A DNA stretch of 64,000 bases from Pterobdella sp. o SKG-2022 (Eukaryota; Annelida; Clitellata; Hirudinida; Piscicolidae). The notes under the pieces are model-generated. The model was not told the origin of the DNA and did not search any database. It saw only the letters and a list, made by a program, of their open reading frames with translations. The position numbers and the translations under genes are program-made. The stretch covers positions 11,940,118-12,004,117 of the forward strand of contig OZ038320.1 of NCBI GenBank assembly GCA_964035795.1, written 5' to 3'. Positions 31,273-43,560 of this stretch are shown piece after piece (position 1 is the stretch's first letter; every line of letters begins with the position of its first letter).

Positions 31273-33179
31273 GTATCCAGTACTAAAGCCTGTGTTCTCT
31301 TACTCAGTAGACTTTTGGTGAAACGCTTCCCAATCATAGCAAAAATCAGTACCCCTCTTTTCAATCGTTGGGAAATGTCCTCTTTTCTACCGAGGTATAC
31401 TCCGAGCATTCTGATGTTGTTTGCTTCCACTGTTCCTAACCTGGCTCTTTTCTCCTTGGCATCATTCGTTGTCTCTTCAAGCAACGCTAAACTTTCCTTC
31501 ATAACCTGGGTCGCCTCATCTATCTCGCGCGCTTTTCCAATAACTGTGGTGTCATCGGCGAATAGCGACTCCGTGATGTACATTGTGTTGTTTTCTTTAG
31601 AGTACCTGTTTAAGTTTTGTTGTCGGGGAAACTCATGTCCGGATCTCTATGACCCCTTCACTCCAGCCTCTCGGCGTCTCAACTTCGCCGCTTCTTCTCT
31701 CTTTTGTTGGTATGTCCTGATTGGTGCTTGGTGATAGATATTGAAAAGTATCGGTGAGGATGCACAACCTTCACGAGGGCCTCTCTAGGGGTAGAAGGTG
31801 CTGCTATCTGCCTTTCACCTTGTATGCAGTAAACTCGTGAAGATTCTTCAGTTTGTCGATGAACGAGTCAGGCATGTTTGAATGTTTTAGCAGCCTCCAC
31901 AGTATGGGTTTATTGACTCTTGGGTATGCTTCCCTTAGATCCAGTAGGACTATCTTGGTTTCAGTCTCGCTCATGCGGTCACCCACGCAGGTCTGGAGCT
32001 TTAATTCGTTTTCCTGAAGTTGTATAAAGATCTGTGTCACGTCAGCTGTTGATCGATTTTGTCGAAATCCTGCTTGATTTTCATCCAATACTCCCACCTT
32101 CTCAGCCTAGTCCCGAAGTCTCTTTGCCATTATTTTTGCCAGTACTCTGCTCGTGAAAGGTAAGAGGCAAATACCCAGGTAGTTATTTTCATTTCGTCTG
32201 TCACCTTTTTTGAATAGAGGGAGTATGTTGCCAGACTTCATCGTTTCTTCCCATTTCCATGCACGGTGTTCATACATATCCTTTATTACCTCATATAGCT
32301 TGCTCTTAATTGCTGGAGCTGCGAGCTTGATGTATCTCAAGCTTATACCGTCGTCCCCAGGAGCTCTATCCCGCATTTCTTTCAAAGTGAGTTCGATTTC
32401 AGCATTGGTCGGGTTACGTGTGAGCTTGGTAATCGCCCTTCTAATATTTCATTATCCTGCGGTCTCACACATTTTTTTACTGCTTCAACCATCTCTTCTT
32501 CGGAGTTCTCGAAACGATCCTTCTGTATAGCCTCCAGGTGTTCTTTGAACTCTTCTTCGCTGTACAGGGGGGAACTTTTGCTGTTGTTCTGGTTCGTCCC
32601 ACGCAGCTGTAGTCGGCCCAGAATGCTATACATATGACCTATGTTGCCTTTGAGCTGGGCCTTTCTACACTGGTTTTCCCATGCTCTGAGACATCGTAGG
32701 TGTCGGTTCTTCACTGTCTTAAAATGCTCCACAGCGTAGTTGAATGCCTGTTCGTTCCTCATAGACTGATTCAAATTATACAGCCGTTTTTGCTCATTAC
32801 GGACTCTTGAGGCTTCTTTTCGCTCCTCTAAAAGTTTTTGGAGCTCCTCCATGTGACTCGTTAGCCAATCGTTAGTTTTTCTCTTCTTGATACCACAAAC
32901 TTGTTCTGCCGTACGCACCACTCCCTTTTCCACCTTTTTCCAGTCCTTGAAGACGTTGCCAGTCTGTTGTATTTCAATATTCCCCGTTTTCACCTTGAAA
33001 TCATCTCTCTTGTCTTTGTTACACAGTTTTTCCCAAGCAATGTTCGATCTTCTTGGCGTCTTTCTGATATTTTTTGTTTTCTCTTTCCACCTCTTTTTGA
33101 AACCCTCATTTAGGTACGCTAACTTAGGGTTGTGGTCAGATAATCCTTGGTGGTTGCCAGTCCGTACTCTCTTGAACAC
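31212..33179 (-). pseudogene. LINE-A linker and reverse transcriptase remnant
   Basis: The 33179-32382 segment is a basic, coiled-coil-like linker (starting RTGNHQGLSDHN). The 32385-32107 frame has PGDDGISLRYIKLA and ILPLFKKGDRRNENNY, reverse-transcriptase motifs 1 and 2a. The 32097-31804 frame has AGFRQNRSTADV and KIVLLDLREAYPRV. The 31583-31212 frame has LFADDTTV, the catalytic F/YADD box. The frame changes between blocks. Confidence 0.85.
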
Positions 33180-33704
33180 TCCGTAACTAAACCGTCCAGT
33201 TCATACCACTGTCCCGAGCCTGGATGTTTCCACGTTCCTCTTCCGAAGTGAGTATAGAAAGAATTCACCCAGCATAGATCATTCTCTGTTAACCAGTCTA
33301 GGAGTTCCTGACCTTATTGATTGGTGGTAGACATGCCCTGGTTTCTATTGTTCTCATTCCCTGTATCAATTTGCGCGTTGAAATCTCCACCAATGATAAC
33401 CACTTCGTTCTTTGCTTGGCCGTAGATGATTGTTTCTAGGGTGTTGCGTATCTCTTGGAGAGTCTGCTCGTAACTTTCTGACCCTGGTACCGGGAAGTAA
33501 GTTTATATGTAATTAACATTATCTATCTTCACCAAGACCAATCTGTCAGTGATCAACTTTTTTCTCTCTTTCTTGTTCTAGATATTGGAAGCATTTAGGT
33601 TCATTAACACTCCAACCTTTTTCGAATGCACCAGGAAGTGATCTCTTTTCTGGTGATGGTACTCACGCAGGCCCTCTAAACGCGCATTAAGTTCTGTAAC
33701 CTCA
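33180..33704 (-). pseudogene. LINE-A apurinic-type endonuclease remnant
   Basis: Minus-strand translation gives YFPVPGSESYEQTLQEIRNT and then VVIIGGDFNAQID, the GDFNAxxx motif of APE-type LINE endonucleases that nick the target DNA. Several stops interrupt it (for example near 33500 and 33320). The N-terminal part of the domain is missing or hidden at the junction with the plus-strand fragment. Confidence 0.75.
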
Positions 33705-34100
33705 TCCTAATGGGGGACATGAATGCGAAGGTTGGAGCAGACAACACTGATAGAGAGCGCGAGATGGGAAGACACGGACTTGGAAAAATAAACGAAAATG
33801 GGGAGATGCTAGCTGACTTCTGCTCCACCAATAGTCTTGTTATTGGAGGTACAATCTTTTTGCATCTGAAATACCACAAAGCCACTTGGGTTTCTTCTGA
33901 CCAGCTGACAGAAAATCAAATTGACCACGTCATGGTGAGACAACGCTACAAAAGCTCACTGCAAGATGTTAGGGTGAGACGCGTTGCCGATATTGGGTCA
34001 GACCACCACCTCGTCGTCACAAAGATCAAGATGCGGCTGTCCACAAGAAAGAATCTGCCGAAACCAAGAAAAAAGTTCAATGTCGAGAAACTGAAAAGCT
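33705..34100 (+). pseudogene. LINE-B endonuclease fragment
   Basis: Plus-strand frame opening MGDMNAKVGADNTDRE and running through NGEMLADFCSTNSLVIGGT, NQIDHVMV and DIGSDHHLVV: the C-terminal half of an APE-type LINE endonuclease, with the catalytic SDH triad residue. It is truncated at both ends. It meets LINE-A head-to-head on the left and changes to unrelated sequence near 34100. Confidence 0.8.
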
Positions 34101-34149
34101 TCCAAAATTTTTCTTTTTCTCCAATCTGTTTTTTTTTTATTTCATTTTT

Positions 34150-34446
34150 AATTTTAATTTTTTTAAACTTCTTACACAGCACATTATTTATTCTGACCCT
34201 ACTCTTGCTACCTGAGTACATAGCTATGACCGTCTTAACTACCCACTCCATTACCCCAAGCTTCCTCAAAGGCCACCCAACATCTTCTCTTGAAACTCTA
34301 TCAAAGGCTTTTTCTAGGTTAACACAGGCAAAGTAAAGTTTTTTCTCATTGCCAAGATACCTTTCTTGCAAATGTTGAGCTACGAAAATACCATCGATGG
34401 TACCTCTACCTGGCATGAACCCAAACTGCATCGAGTCGATACACAC
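34150..34446 (-). pseudogene. LINE-C reverse transcriptase fragment
   Basis: Minus-strand frame with DSMQFGFMPGRGTIDGIFV and NLEKAFDRVSREDV, motifs 3 and A of an RTE-like reverse transcriptase, related to the element at 37.5-40.6 kb. It is cut off before the catalytic YADD. The translation beyond about 34170 becomes lysine-rich low-complexity sequence. Confidence 0.8.
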
Positions 34447-34729
34447 CTGACCTGATTTCTTCTTTCACAAGTTTTTTTCTTTTTAACCACTTTTTCGAAA
34501 TTTTTTAAAAACATTACAACCACAAATTATTTTCACCCTCCATGTTTCGCCGTGTTTAGTGCAGCTCACAAAATTCTCGCAGTCTAAAAATTTGAATAAC
34601 TTTTGACCAGAATTGATTTTTTCAACTTCAATTATATCATTGAAAATCTTTTGAAAAATAAGCAACGTGACAAAAAAACATCAAAATAAAGTATTTTTTG
34701 ATGTTTTCAAACAATCGTCTTTGAAAAAT

Positions 34730-35938
34730 CTGCTCAAAATAATTCGCGCACCTTTAACTCGATCATCTTTTCTTTGAGCGATAAATGTAAACTATTCAGT
34801 TTCTTTTGGCGCTTATAATTATTTTCGTGAACGAGTATCATTGTGATTCAATTATTTGAAGAAATTATGAAAAAATTCAATCACTTATCTGAAAAAGAGA
34901 AGGTTGAACTTTCAGTATGTAAAAGGGAGGGTTGGAGCAACAGAAAAATTGCCAAACAGCTAAAACGCTCGAAATTGACAATAAGATACTATTTGAAAAA
35001 TTTGAACAACTCGAAGTTTAAAAAAACACGAGAAAGAAAGAAAAAATTGACCAAAAGAGATGTTCGCAACATTGTTAGGATCGCTTCGCAACAAGGAATC
35101 TCTTCAACAATAAAAAAATCAATGGATTTGCCTGTTGTTGCATCCACAATACGTCGAGTGTTGAAGGATTCTAAAAATCGGCAGTATTCAAAACGCAAAC
35201 CAGCACCAGACTTAAAGGCAGCTCATAAAGAAGACAAAATGAAGTTTGCCGAAGAGGAAATTTTTTGGGAGTTCGAATGAGACGAAATAATTTTTTCTGA
35301 CGGAAAAGAATTCAATTTTGATAAACCAAATAGATGTCAGTATTACTGGCATGGTTTACGTAAAGATCCAAAAATTTTTAAAAAGCCCGTTGGCGGAGGA
35401 GGATCAGTAATGGTTTGGGTCAGAATCAGCGTGGAAGGAAAAACCGACCTGGCAATTCTGACAAAATGTCAGAACTCGAAAAAAATATTCTGAAACATTC
35501 AAAAACTATTTATTGTCCTTTTTGAATGAATTTCATGGCAAGAAATTTATTTCCCGACAAGACAATGCGGCAATTCATAAGTCCAAGCTGACAAAATCAT
35601 GGATTTCGCAACAAAAAATCAATGTTCTCAAATGGCCATCAAAGAGTCTACACCTAAACCTTATTGAAAACGTTTTGGGTTATTTGACCAAAGAGGTTTA
35701 TCAAAACGGAAAGCAATATCAGTCTGTTCAAGACCTTCAAACCGCCATTCTTCGTGCTTGGCCGGGTTGCCTCAAAAATATCTCATCTCATTGATTGGGT
35801 CAATGCCTAATCGATGTTTCAAAGTTATGAAGGGTTGAGGACAAACCATTAATATATATAATTAAAAAAAATTATCATTAAATAAAAATTACTTTCCTTT
35901 TTAGTCAAATTAAAAAGTGCGCGAATTATTTTGAGCAG
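34730..35938 (+). mobile_element. Tc1/mariner-like DNA transposon, inactive
   Basis: Bounded by 22-bp inverted repeats at 34730-34751 and 35917-35938 (core GCTCAAAATAATTCGCGCAC). Length of about 1.2 kb fits Tc1-type elements. The flanking TA target duplication is not clean on the left. A second right-end-like repeat (GTGCGCGAA..GTTGCACTATA) lies at 36262-36290, outside the fold-back palindrome, and may be the true end of an older or related copy. Confidence 0.85.
34843..35794 (+). pseudogene. Tc1-like transposase, broken
   Basis: The first segment (34843-35280) is the paired DNA-binding region: LSEKEKVELSVCKREGWSNR..IAKQL is the first helix-turn-helix, and a second follows (VASTIRRVL). It ends in an in-frame TGA after WEFE; the same frame then resumes with IIFSDGKEF, the first catalytic Asp. 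A frameshift near 35490 moves to the frame of 35513-35794, which has ISRQDNAAIH, the second Asp, and LNLIENVLGYL, the catalytic Glu of the DD34E type. The usual SPDLNPIEN is altered to SLHLNLIEN. With a stop and a frameshift it cannot make transposase. Confidence 0.88.
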
Positions 35939-35961
35939 CTGACGTAAAATAGCCGGAAAAC

Positions 35962-36132
35962 AACATAATAGAAACAAACACTAAGATTTATTGAGAAACT
36001 TAATACAAGAAGCTTTTCGTAAGAGTATCTTACATTATCTAGTGTATCATTATCTAGATAATGTAAGATACTCTTACGAAAAGCTTCATGTATTAAGTTT
36101 TTCAATAAACCATAGTGTTTGTTTCTATTATA
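35962..36132. repeat. Near-perfect fold-back palindrome (MITE-like)
   Basis: Left arm from about 35962 (ATAGAAACAAACAC...AAGCTTTTCGTAAGAG) is mirrored by the right arm to about 36132 (CTCTTACGAAAAGCTT...GTGTTTGTTTCTAT), with arms of about 75-80 bp and a tiny central spacer near 36041-36052. Few mismatches are visible, so it is young or under a process that homogenises the arms. It lies between the Tc1-like right end (35938) and a second Tc1-like terminal repeat (36262-36290). Confidence 0.85.
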
Positions 36133-36290
36133 TTTTGAGTAGGTTTTTAAAATAAATTTGAAAGTATAAATTTTTTTATGCCAAAATTATATCGAATAGT
36201 TAGTTTCATAAAAGCTTTTTTATGAACAAAATTTTTTAAAAAAAGTTATTCTATAAAGTAAGTGCGCGAATTTTTGTGAGTTGCACTATA

Positions 36291-36870
36291 GCTTAAAAAC
36301 TTAGCTTAGCTTCATCGGGCTGTTGGTGTGGTCCTAGTATGTTTTCTTCGCTCGACAACATAAAGTTGGTAGCCCCAAAGAGTTACTAGAGGACAGAAAG
36401 GGGTCGTTTAGATATTTACCCTGAAAGGGTAGCAGTTTTACCAGCTAGCAGGTCTAAACGCTAGTAAATTTTTTGTAGTTATAATAAATAATTTTTCCTT
36501 GATTTATTTATTTTAAACTGATTAATTACATACTAAGAAATTCTTTAATCTCTTTATTTAAAAAAAAAGTGCTTTACTTTTTATTTCATAAATTCGTATC
36601 AAAAACTTCAAAAAGTTTCGACCACAATGATATTTATAAATTGCTTGAGTAATTTTAACTTGAAATTTTGGTTCATAGACATAAGTATTGGTTTGAACAT
36701 ATGTGACATGATGAGTTTATAACTGAATAAAACGAGTTAGTTTTATTAGAATTGATCTTTGCTATTTATACTTTAATACGATGTAAATAGATTCATAAAT
36801 TCGATTATGCTGAGAATGATGAAGGCATTGAAAAGTATGTAAACATTTTAAAAAAAACATCAATCATTTT
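36291..36870. other. Unassigned intergenic, with a GC-richer block
   Basis: A block at about 36295-36470 is richer in G and C than its surroundings (for example GGTGTGGTCCTAGTATG and GTTGGTAGCCCCAAAGAG) and has no open frame. It could be part of an untranslated repeat. The remainder is AT-rich and precedes the NKAPD1 stop codon, so it includes that gene's 3' untranslated region. Confidence 0.4.
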
Positions 36871-39800
36871 TCAATCTGAATCTTCCTTTGAATGGTGTTT
36901 TTTTCTATCTTTCTTTTCTGAAAAAAATGAATATACAAAATAATATATCGACGTGTAGATTTTTAGAGACATCTTAATGTTCTACCAAAGATTATTCAAC
37001 AATTTTTTGCGTCACTTTATGAAAATTTTTTAGCACATTTATTGAGCAAAAAACAGCTATAATTTTCATAAAATAAAAAAAAAATAGTATTACTATTTTA
37101 CATATACTTTAACTAAACCATACTTTTCTTTTTGTCTGATTTTTTTTTCTCAGACTCCTTTTTTTTCTTTCTGTTATTGATAATTCCAATTAAATATTTA
37201 GTTTTAGTAAAATTTTATGAATATGTACAAAATTTGTTTTGAAATTTACTTTTCTTTGGAAGATTTCTCTTTTTTCTGTTTTTTCTTTATTTTTTCTTCT
37301 TCACTTGATACTTGACTGATATTTAAATCCTCATGACTATCTTCATTCATAAACTTTTCTGGATACAACTCTTTGAAACCACTATGACCCCATCTTCAAA
37401 CAAAATTTTAAGTTTTTTATTCAATATGTATATAATCAGTATCAGCATCATCTTATTATAGTCAGTATTTTTCCTTTTTCTGAAAAATCACTGACTTTTT
37501 TCTATGATCTAACTCTTTCTCTCTATTTCACACTGTCGTAGGCATCTTTAAAAGCTAACCTAAGCCCACGACAAAGGTTATAGATCATACTTTTCCAAAC
37601 TAACCTTGGTCCTCCCCTTCCTCTACTACCTTCAACCTCAAAACTCCACGCTTGCTTAACACAATCATCATCCTTTTTCATCACAAACTAATCCAGCCAT
37701 CTCAAACCACCCTGTCTTACTAATTCAAAAATCGTACCATTTAATCCCAATATAACCCTCAACCCCATAGTACTCATACCATCAGCTAGCTGCACACCAC
37801 ACATCATTCGAAGCGTCCGTTGTTCTACTCTTCTCAAAATACTGTTTTCAACGGATCTTAACACCCAAGTTTACGAGCCAAATGCCTAACAGGCCTAAGA
37901 CATGCCCTATAAATTTGCTCTTTGATATTTCATGTGTGTCTTTTATCAAATAACATAAAAGAAATACTGTTGAATGCCTTTCATCCCAGCCCTAACTTGC
38001 GTGTAACAGCTTCCTTCTCCGCCATTCGTATTGTAACAAAAACTTATTTACCTGCTCCAACTCACTCAGACACCATTTGAAACATTATTACATTCTATCT
38101 TTGAACCATTCATACAAATCCGAAATTCAAAATTTCCATTTATTCTTCATAAAACTCTCTTTACCCTAGCACACTGCGCATGAACCCACTTCTTACATGT
38201 CTTGCACTTCACTCAATTTACCTTAGCCCTCTTACCACACACACCACATGGATCAATCTTAGCCATGACAACAACCCCACTACCACCACCACTCTCCATA
38301 ATCTTTGTCTTACCAAAATTAACCTTCAATCTTTTCCTTTCAAAAGCTGCCTTCCAACGGATGAATTGTGCTACCAGTTTTTCCTTAGTTTTCACCATCG
38401 AGACCAGGTCATTTGCATAAAGAAATTCAGATAAAGCACCTTTTCTTCCGTTTTTAGACAACACATCTAGCACCATTGAAAACAAAATCGGTCTAAAATC
38501 CGATCCTTGGTGCACATATACACCAATATCAAATTCTTCCGAGTGTCCACCTCCAACGTGAACCCGCGATTTTGCTCCTTTGTTAATCGACAGTACTGCC
38601 TGAAGCAACCTTTCCAGGACCAACTTTTTTCTCAGCGCCCATTCAATCACCTTCTTTGGCACACAATCAAAAGCCTTCTCCAAATCAACAAAACAGACAA
38701 ATAAAAACCTTCCTACTCTTCTCAAGGTAGCTTTCCTGCATTCTCCTAAGAATAAAAATAGCGTCCACTGTGCTTCTACCGGGCATAAAAACCAAATTGC
38801 ATTCGGTCAACCTTCACTAACCTTTTTAACTTCTTCTCCAACAACCTTTTTATCACTTTCGTACCATGCTCTAAAAGCTTTACACTTCGATAGCTAGCAC
38901 AGTCCATAACGCTACCTTTCTTCTTATAAATGGGAGCAACTGTACTTGTCCTCCAGACATGAAACATATCCTTTCCATTGAAGATTTTGTTTCTAATTGC
39001 CATATAACTTGCTTACCATGTAGAGAGCAGCTAGGTAATCCTTGACAATCCCATTTGGTCCACTGACCTTGCCATTCTCCATGATCCCTAGTGGTTTCTC
39101 CACTTTTTCGATAGCAAATGGTTCCATAGGACCTTTGAACACTTCTACATTCACTATCTCATCCTATAGCTTTCCTCTTCATAATGACCCTCATGTGCTC
39201 CTTCCATACTCTCTTCCGACATTTACAATCTTCACATTTTTGTCTCTAATGCAGTTGTTACCTGGTTAATCACTCCCTTCTTTTTTCATCATTCCCATTC
39301 TACGGAATACGACATTTCTGTCATTCGTATCTTCTCTATCTTTTTCACCGCCTTTCTTCATTGCCTCAGCATCAGCAACAATTCAACGCCCCTACCAACT
39401 ACCAAAAACTGAAACCCCTTGAAGTAGTGCCAAACAGCAACAACAACAAATCAACAACAGCTTTCTTTTTATCAGAAACATAGCGGGTTTATTTTCCGCC
39501 CATAGAAGTTGTTTCCGCCTCCGAAAACATTTTCGTTTCTCTGTGATGGCTTTTTGCACATGATGATTCCGCCACCAAGCTTCACCGTGCTGAGGCCTAC
39601 CTCCCCTCACTCCACAAACTTCTTCAGCAGTTTTCAGAGCAGAAGTTTTATATTTCAGCCATGCATTTCGTTCATCGCTTTTGGGATAAAAAACTTCCAT
39701 CTTTTCAAAAAATTTTGCTTTCACCTCATCGTTCAAAAGCTTCCAGACTTTTGGACGATGCTTTTTTGGCATGGCTTTGTTGGATTTTCCTAATCCATCT

Positions 39801-41294
39801 TCCATCTAAAACCACCTTTAATAGTTTGTGTTGGAGCCCATCCCCAATTGCTCTCACATCCTTCAAAAACTTTCTCTGACTACATCACAAAATCTCTTTC
39901 TGTTCCACTACACCCTCCATTAAAAGAAACTTTCCTATTATCATTCTTTTTAAACCAACTATTACCCACACACATACCCTTTTCAACAAAAAATTTTTAC
40001 AGCAATCTACCCTCCACGTTTCTCTTGCCTATTCTGAACGTCCATGGACACCTTTAAATCCATTGACCTTTTTGTCAATGTGTCAATTGAAATTTACCAA
40101 AACATCTTTTTCATTTTCCACTTCACACGCTCTTGCCATCTCCTCATAAAACTTCTCTTTTTCACTCATCGATCTTCCACACTGTGGGGCATAAGCGAAA
40201 ACAATTCTTACTACTTTTTTGCCAAAAGTAATTACCACTACCATTACCCTATCTGATATCCTCTTTATTTAAAAAAAATTCATACATGAACCCTCATTAA
40301 CTAATACTCCTACACCACCTATCTTATGTTCATTACCAGATCATCATAGTTTAAACATCCTACCTAAACTATCTAGAAATTTGAACCCATACTTCTCCAC
40401 CTTACTACTCGGATACAGCAAATACCAACCTCCCTTCTCAACAACTCTTCACACAACTCCATACTCTTCCCATTTAATGATCAAAAATTACAACTACCAA
40501 AAAAAGACCTTCCAAAAGAACAAGAAGAAAAGGAAGAAAGCCCAGGCATTCTTAGCACCCTCTGCCCATTCAAGAGCTGCTGGGTACTGAGGGCCATTGC
40601 TTTTTTTGTATAATCATGAAAATTCGTTAGAGCAGAAGAAGTGTGCTATGGAGCATGCCCATGCTTCCACCGCATAGCACATGTTTCATGACTTTGAATA
40701 ACAAAATAAAAATGCAGCTAAATGAGTTTGTTAATTTAAAAATATATCTGCAAGTCATGTTCAATATAGTGAAAAAATTGAAAAGTGATAAAAACCATAA
40801 TCTATCAAGATATTGTGAACTGGCATAGTATAATACATATTTATATTCTGGTAAAAATATTTATTATACAATTATATTAATATCTAATAATATTGAAACC
40901 TATCAGGAATTTTCGATTCCATCTTATCATAAGTTTGCAAAAATAGATCATGCTGTTTGCTATGTATATAATGTTCCTTATTATCATCACAATATCTTCT
41001 TTTCCTTTTTCTATGAATACTTTCTGTCATGAATTAATAAACGTAATAAAATATAATGTTTTTAGATGATATATTCATGTCTTACCATTTCTAGATGACG
41101 TTTTTTTTTTTAATTCTCCTCTTCTTTGTCTCCAACATAATTTTTCTTCTTGAACCTTCCATGTTTCATTTTAATAATTATTATGAATGTTTTAAAATAG
41201 AAGTATATATTTTAAAACTGGTCTTAACCCTGTTATGCGTTCCTACATTCAAAAGAATGTTTTTGAATCCATCTTTATGAATTTTGGATGTCAT
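36871..41294 (-). CDS. NKAPD1: NKAPD1 (C11orf57)-like nuclear lysine-rich protein, 165 aa
   Basis: Six minus-strand exons close in phase: 41294-41229, 41155-41086, 41023-40900, 37393-37250, 37170-37124 and 36917-36871 (TGA), 166 codons with the stop. Exon 1 starts at the ATG at 41294 and has GFKNILLNVGTHNR, matching the human LLRNVIRHTDAHNK region; exon 2 continues VQEEKLCWR against IQEESDMWK. Exons 3-4 join as YDKMESKIPDR plus WGHSGFKELYPEKF, the family's signature block. The rest is Lys/Glu/Ser-rich and ends HHSKEDSD. The family is named for similarity to NKAP; its function is poorly known and the composition suggests a nuclear protein. The 3.5-kb intron between 40900 and 37393 contains a whole LINE. 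The human protein is longer in its lysine-rich tail. The start is about 250 bp from an ~800-bp TTAC microsatellite. Confidence 0.87.
38213..39003 (-). pseudogene. LINE-D reverse transcriptase remnant
   Basis: The 39003-38776 frame has VWRTSTVAPIYKKKG and then SYRSVKLLEHGTKV and MQFGF. After a frameshift the 38725-38213 frame has FVDLEKAFDCVP, VHQGSDFRPILFSMVLD and FLYANDLV. The catalytic YADD box reads YAND, so the second Asp is lost. FGKTKIME and a GxCxxC-type end follow. Confidence 0.85.
39392..40580 (-). pseudogene. LINE-D endonuclease and linker remnant
   Basis: At about 40560-40270 the minus strand reads VGICCIRVVRWRSMGSNF and NEHKIGGVGVLVNEG with one or more frame changes, the N-terminal half of an APE-type endonuclease. 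The 39805-39392 frame is the linker: MPKKHRPKVWKLLNDEVKAK and then ALKTAEEVCGVRGGRP and WWRNHHVQKAITEKRK, as in RTE-type elements. Confidence 0.7.
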
Positions 41295-41546
41295 ATTCAA
41301 AAAGATAATAAACAATTCTAAATTTAAAAACAAAATTAAGTTTGAAAAAATATAAACATTAACTTTTTTTAAAAGTGACTTCAGACAATAATTAATAAAA
41401 GTAAAAATTATTTTCAACAAGTTTTTTGTTTGATAAGTCAAAGCTTTTATTTTCAAAAAATTTCTTTGAAACCTTCATGTCAGACAAATAATTTTAATAA
41501 TAAGAATGCGTAAGCCAAGCTTTTCAGGAAAGAGGAAAGATAAAAA

Positions 41547-42350
<804 letters not shown>

Positions 42351-42640
42351 TTTTTGATAAAAAAGAAACTACATTCTAGAGATAGAGGGAGGAAACTAAA
42401 AGCTATAAAAATTATATAATGTATGATCAAAAATAATTTGTAAACTATATCATAAAGTTGGTTGCATGAGTACAGACCGAGTTTGTTAATTTCCCAAATA
42501 TAATGAATTGAAGTATTTAAATATGGGGGTAAGAACTAAACTACCAAAACACGATTGTGAATTATAATGCGATTAGACCAAAAATAAAAATGAGAGTTAA
42601 AAAATAGAGTTTTTGTGTAAAACATTGTAAATAATTAGCC
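42351..42640. other. Intergenic, nothing recognised
   Basis: AT-rich DNA between the microsatellite and the Penelope-like fragment. I see no coding or structural signal. Confidence 0.4.
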
Positions 42641-43175
42641 TCAAAAGGTGAATCATAAAAACACGATTATATTTTAATTTTTTTTTGAAGATGAAGCTTT
42701 TCGATATATTTTCCATGTCATCATCAGTCAACTAATGTAGAATATTGTGAACAAGACGCCGTGAAAATTTAAATATAACTAAAACCGATAAACAAATAAA
42801 TTGTTGGAAAATAAATTAATTAATTGTTTGGAAATGTCCTATTTGGTATACAATTTATAAATAATATTAACGATCTAATATCCTTTTGATCATTAAATTT
42901 GGTTGTTCTAGCATAATGTGGTATGCTTCTTGTAGTTTCGTTTTTTTCAAATTTTCAAGTGCTTTCTTCACTATGGTCTATTTTAGTTTGAAAGAGATAG
43001 ACTGAAAGATGTTTTGCGGGTTCTGACTCGACTTGTTGGCGTTCATGCTCTTTCCATTTCATAGACACGTTTCTTCTTGTATCACCGATATGTTTTTTCG
43101 CAAAAACATATATTTTCATATACAATACAATACAACACAATAATGAATATGATTTTAGTGGCATTAACTCCAAGA
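42640..43175 (-). mobile_element. Penelope-like element 3' fragment with GIY-YIG end
   Basis: The minus-strand frame 43173-42955 has KKHIGDTRRNVSMKWKEHER, the Y/HIG..T.R...R..EH core of the GIY-YIG endonuclease at the C-terminus of Penelope-like elements, then AKHL and a His-rich end. Downstream untranslated text (42900-42640) matches, in reverse, the tails at about 45770-45880 and 49690-49850: shared blocks are GATCGTTA..ATTATTTATA, AGGACATTT and AAAAGCTTCATC. Confidence 0.75.
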
Positions 43176-43199
43176 TTTTTTAGGCCACTAAATTATTGT

Positions 43200-43560
43200 A
43201 CGAAAACTAAATAATACATAAATATTTATACACCATAAGATCTCGAAAAAAGATAACATTTGACGTTCCTTCCAAAAGGGTGTTTTAAAAAAGAAAATCT
43301 GAGTTTTTCGGGGAGGTTGTTCCACAGAGTAAGGCCGGTTACATAAAACATTTTCTTTCCTATGGTCTTGAGCTTAGATTAACCTGGAACAACCTTCAGA
43401 GAATGAGCAGATCTCAGTTTCTGCTTACCCGGAATGCTTGATAGCAGCTCAAAATCTTTTGACGGGTAGGCTGGACCTTCATTGTGCAGACATTTGAACA
43501 TCAGCAACAGAACCTTATAGAGAATTCTCTCAACTTTAAGCATTTGCAGATCTCTCTCGT
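43200..43560 (-). pseudogene. CR1/Jockey-like LINE C-terminal fragment
   Basis: Minus-strand translation gives RILYKVLLLMFKCLHNEGPA, SAHSLKVVPG and GLTLWNNLPEKLRFSFL, which is the conserved C-terminal block of CR1-type LINE proteins (hydrophobic MFKCL helix, then LWNxLP). One stop interrupts it. The element is in the same orientation as the Penelope-like fragment next to it and opposite to the CR1 endonuclease array at 43936. Confidence 0.75.

Larger units (their letters stand above)
30291..33704 (-). mobile_element. Non-LTR retrotransposon (LINE-A), APE type, decayed
   Basis: A single minus-strand element reading endonuclease (about 33704-33180), linker (33179-32382), reverse transcriptase (32385-31212) and a C-terminal domain with a zinc finger (31272-30652), then 3' untranslated sequence into a (TGA)n tail. 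The reading frame is cut into at least five pieces by frameshifts and stops, so the copy is dead. G+C content is well above flanking DNA. Its 5' end meets an oppositely oriented endonuclease fragment of another LINE at about 33705. Confidence 0.85.
37500..40580 (-). mobile_element. RTE-like LINE (LINE-D) inside an NKAPD1 intron, decayed
   Basis: Minus-strand order: endonuclease (about 40580-39850), linker (39805-39392), reverse transcriptase (39003-38213) and a C-terminal region (about 38200-37510) with RLRWLG- and GRGGPRLVW-like text. All parts carry stops and frameshifts. It lies in the same direction as the host gene, so it is transcribed as intron sequence. The insertion boundaries are approximate. 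Confidence 0.82.

Noticed and set aside
40640..40695. Short hairpin (GTGCTATGG..GCATAGCAC) as a microRNA
   Set aside because: The stem is short and there is no further support; it lies at the edge of LINE-D.
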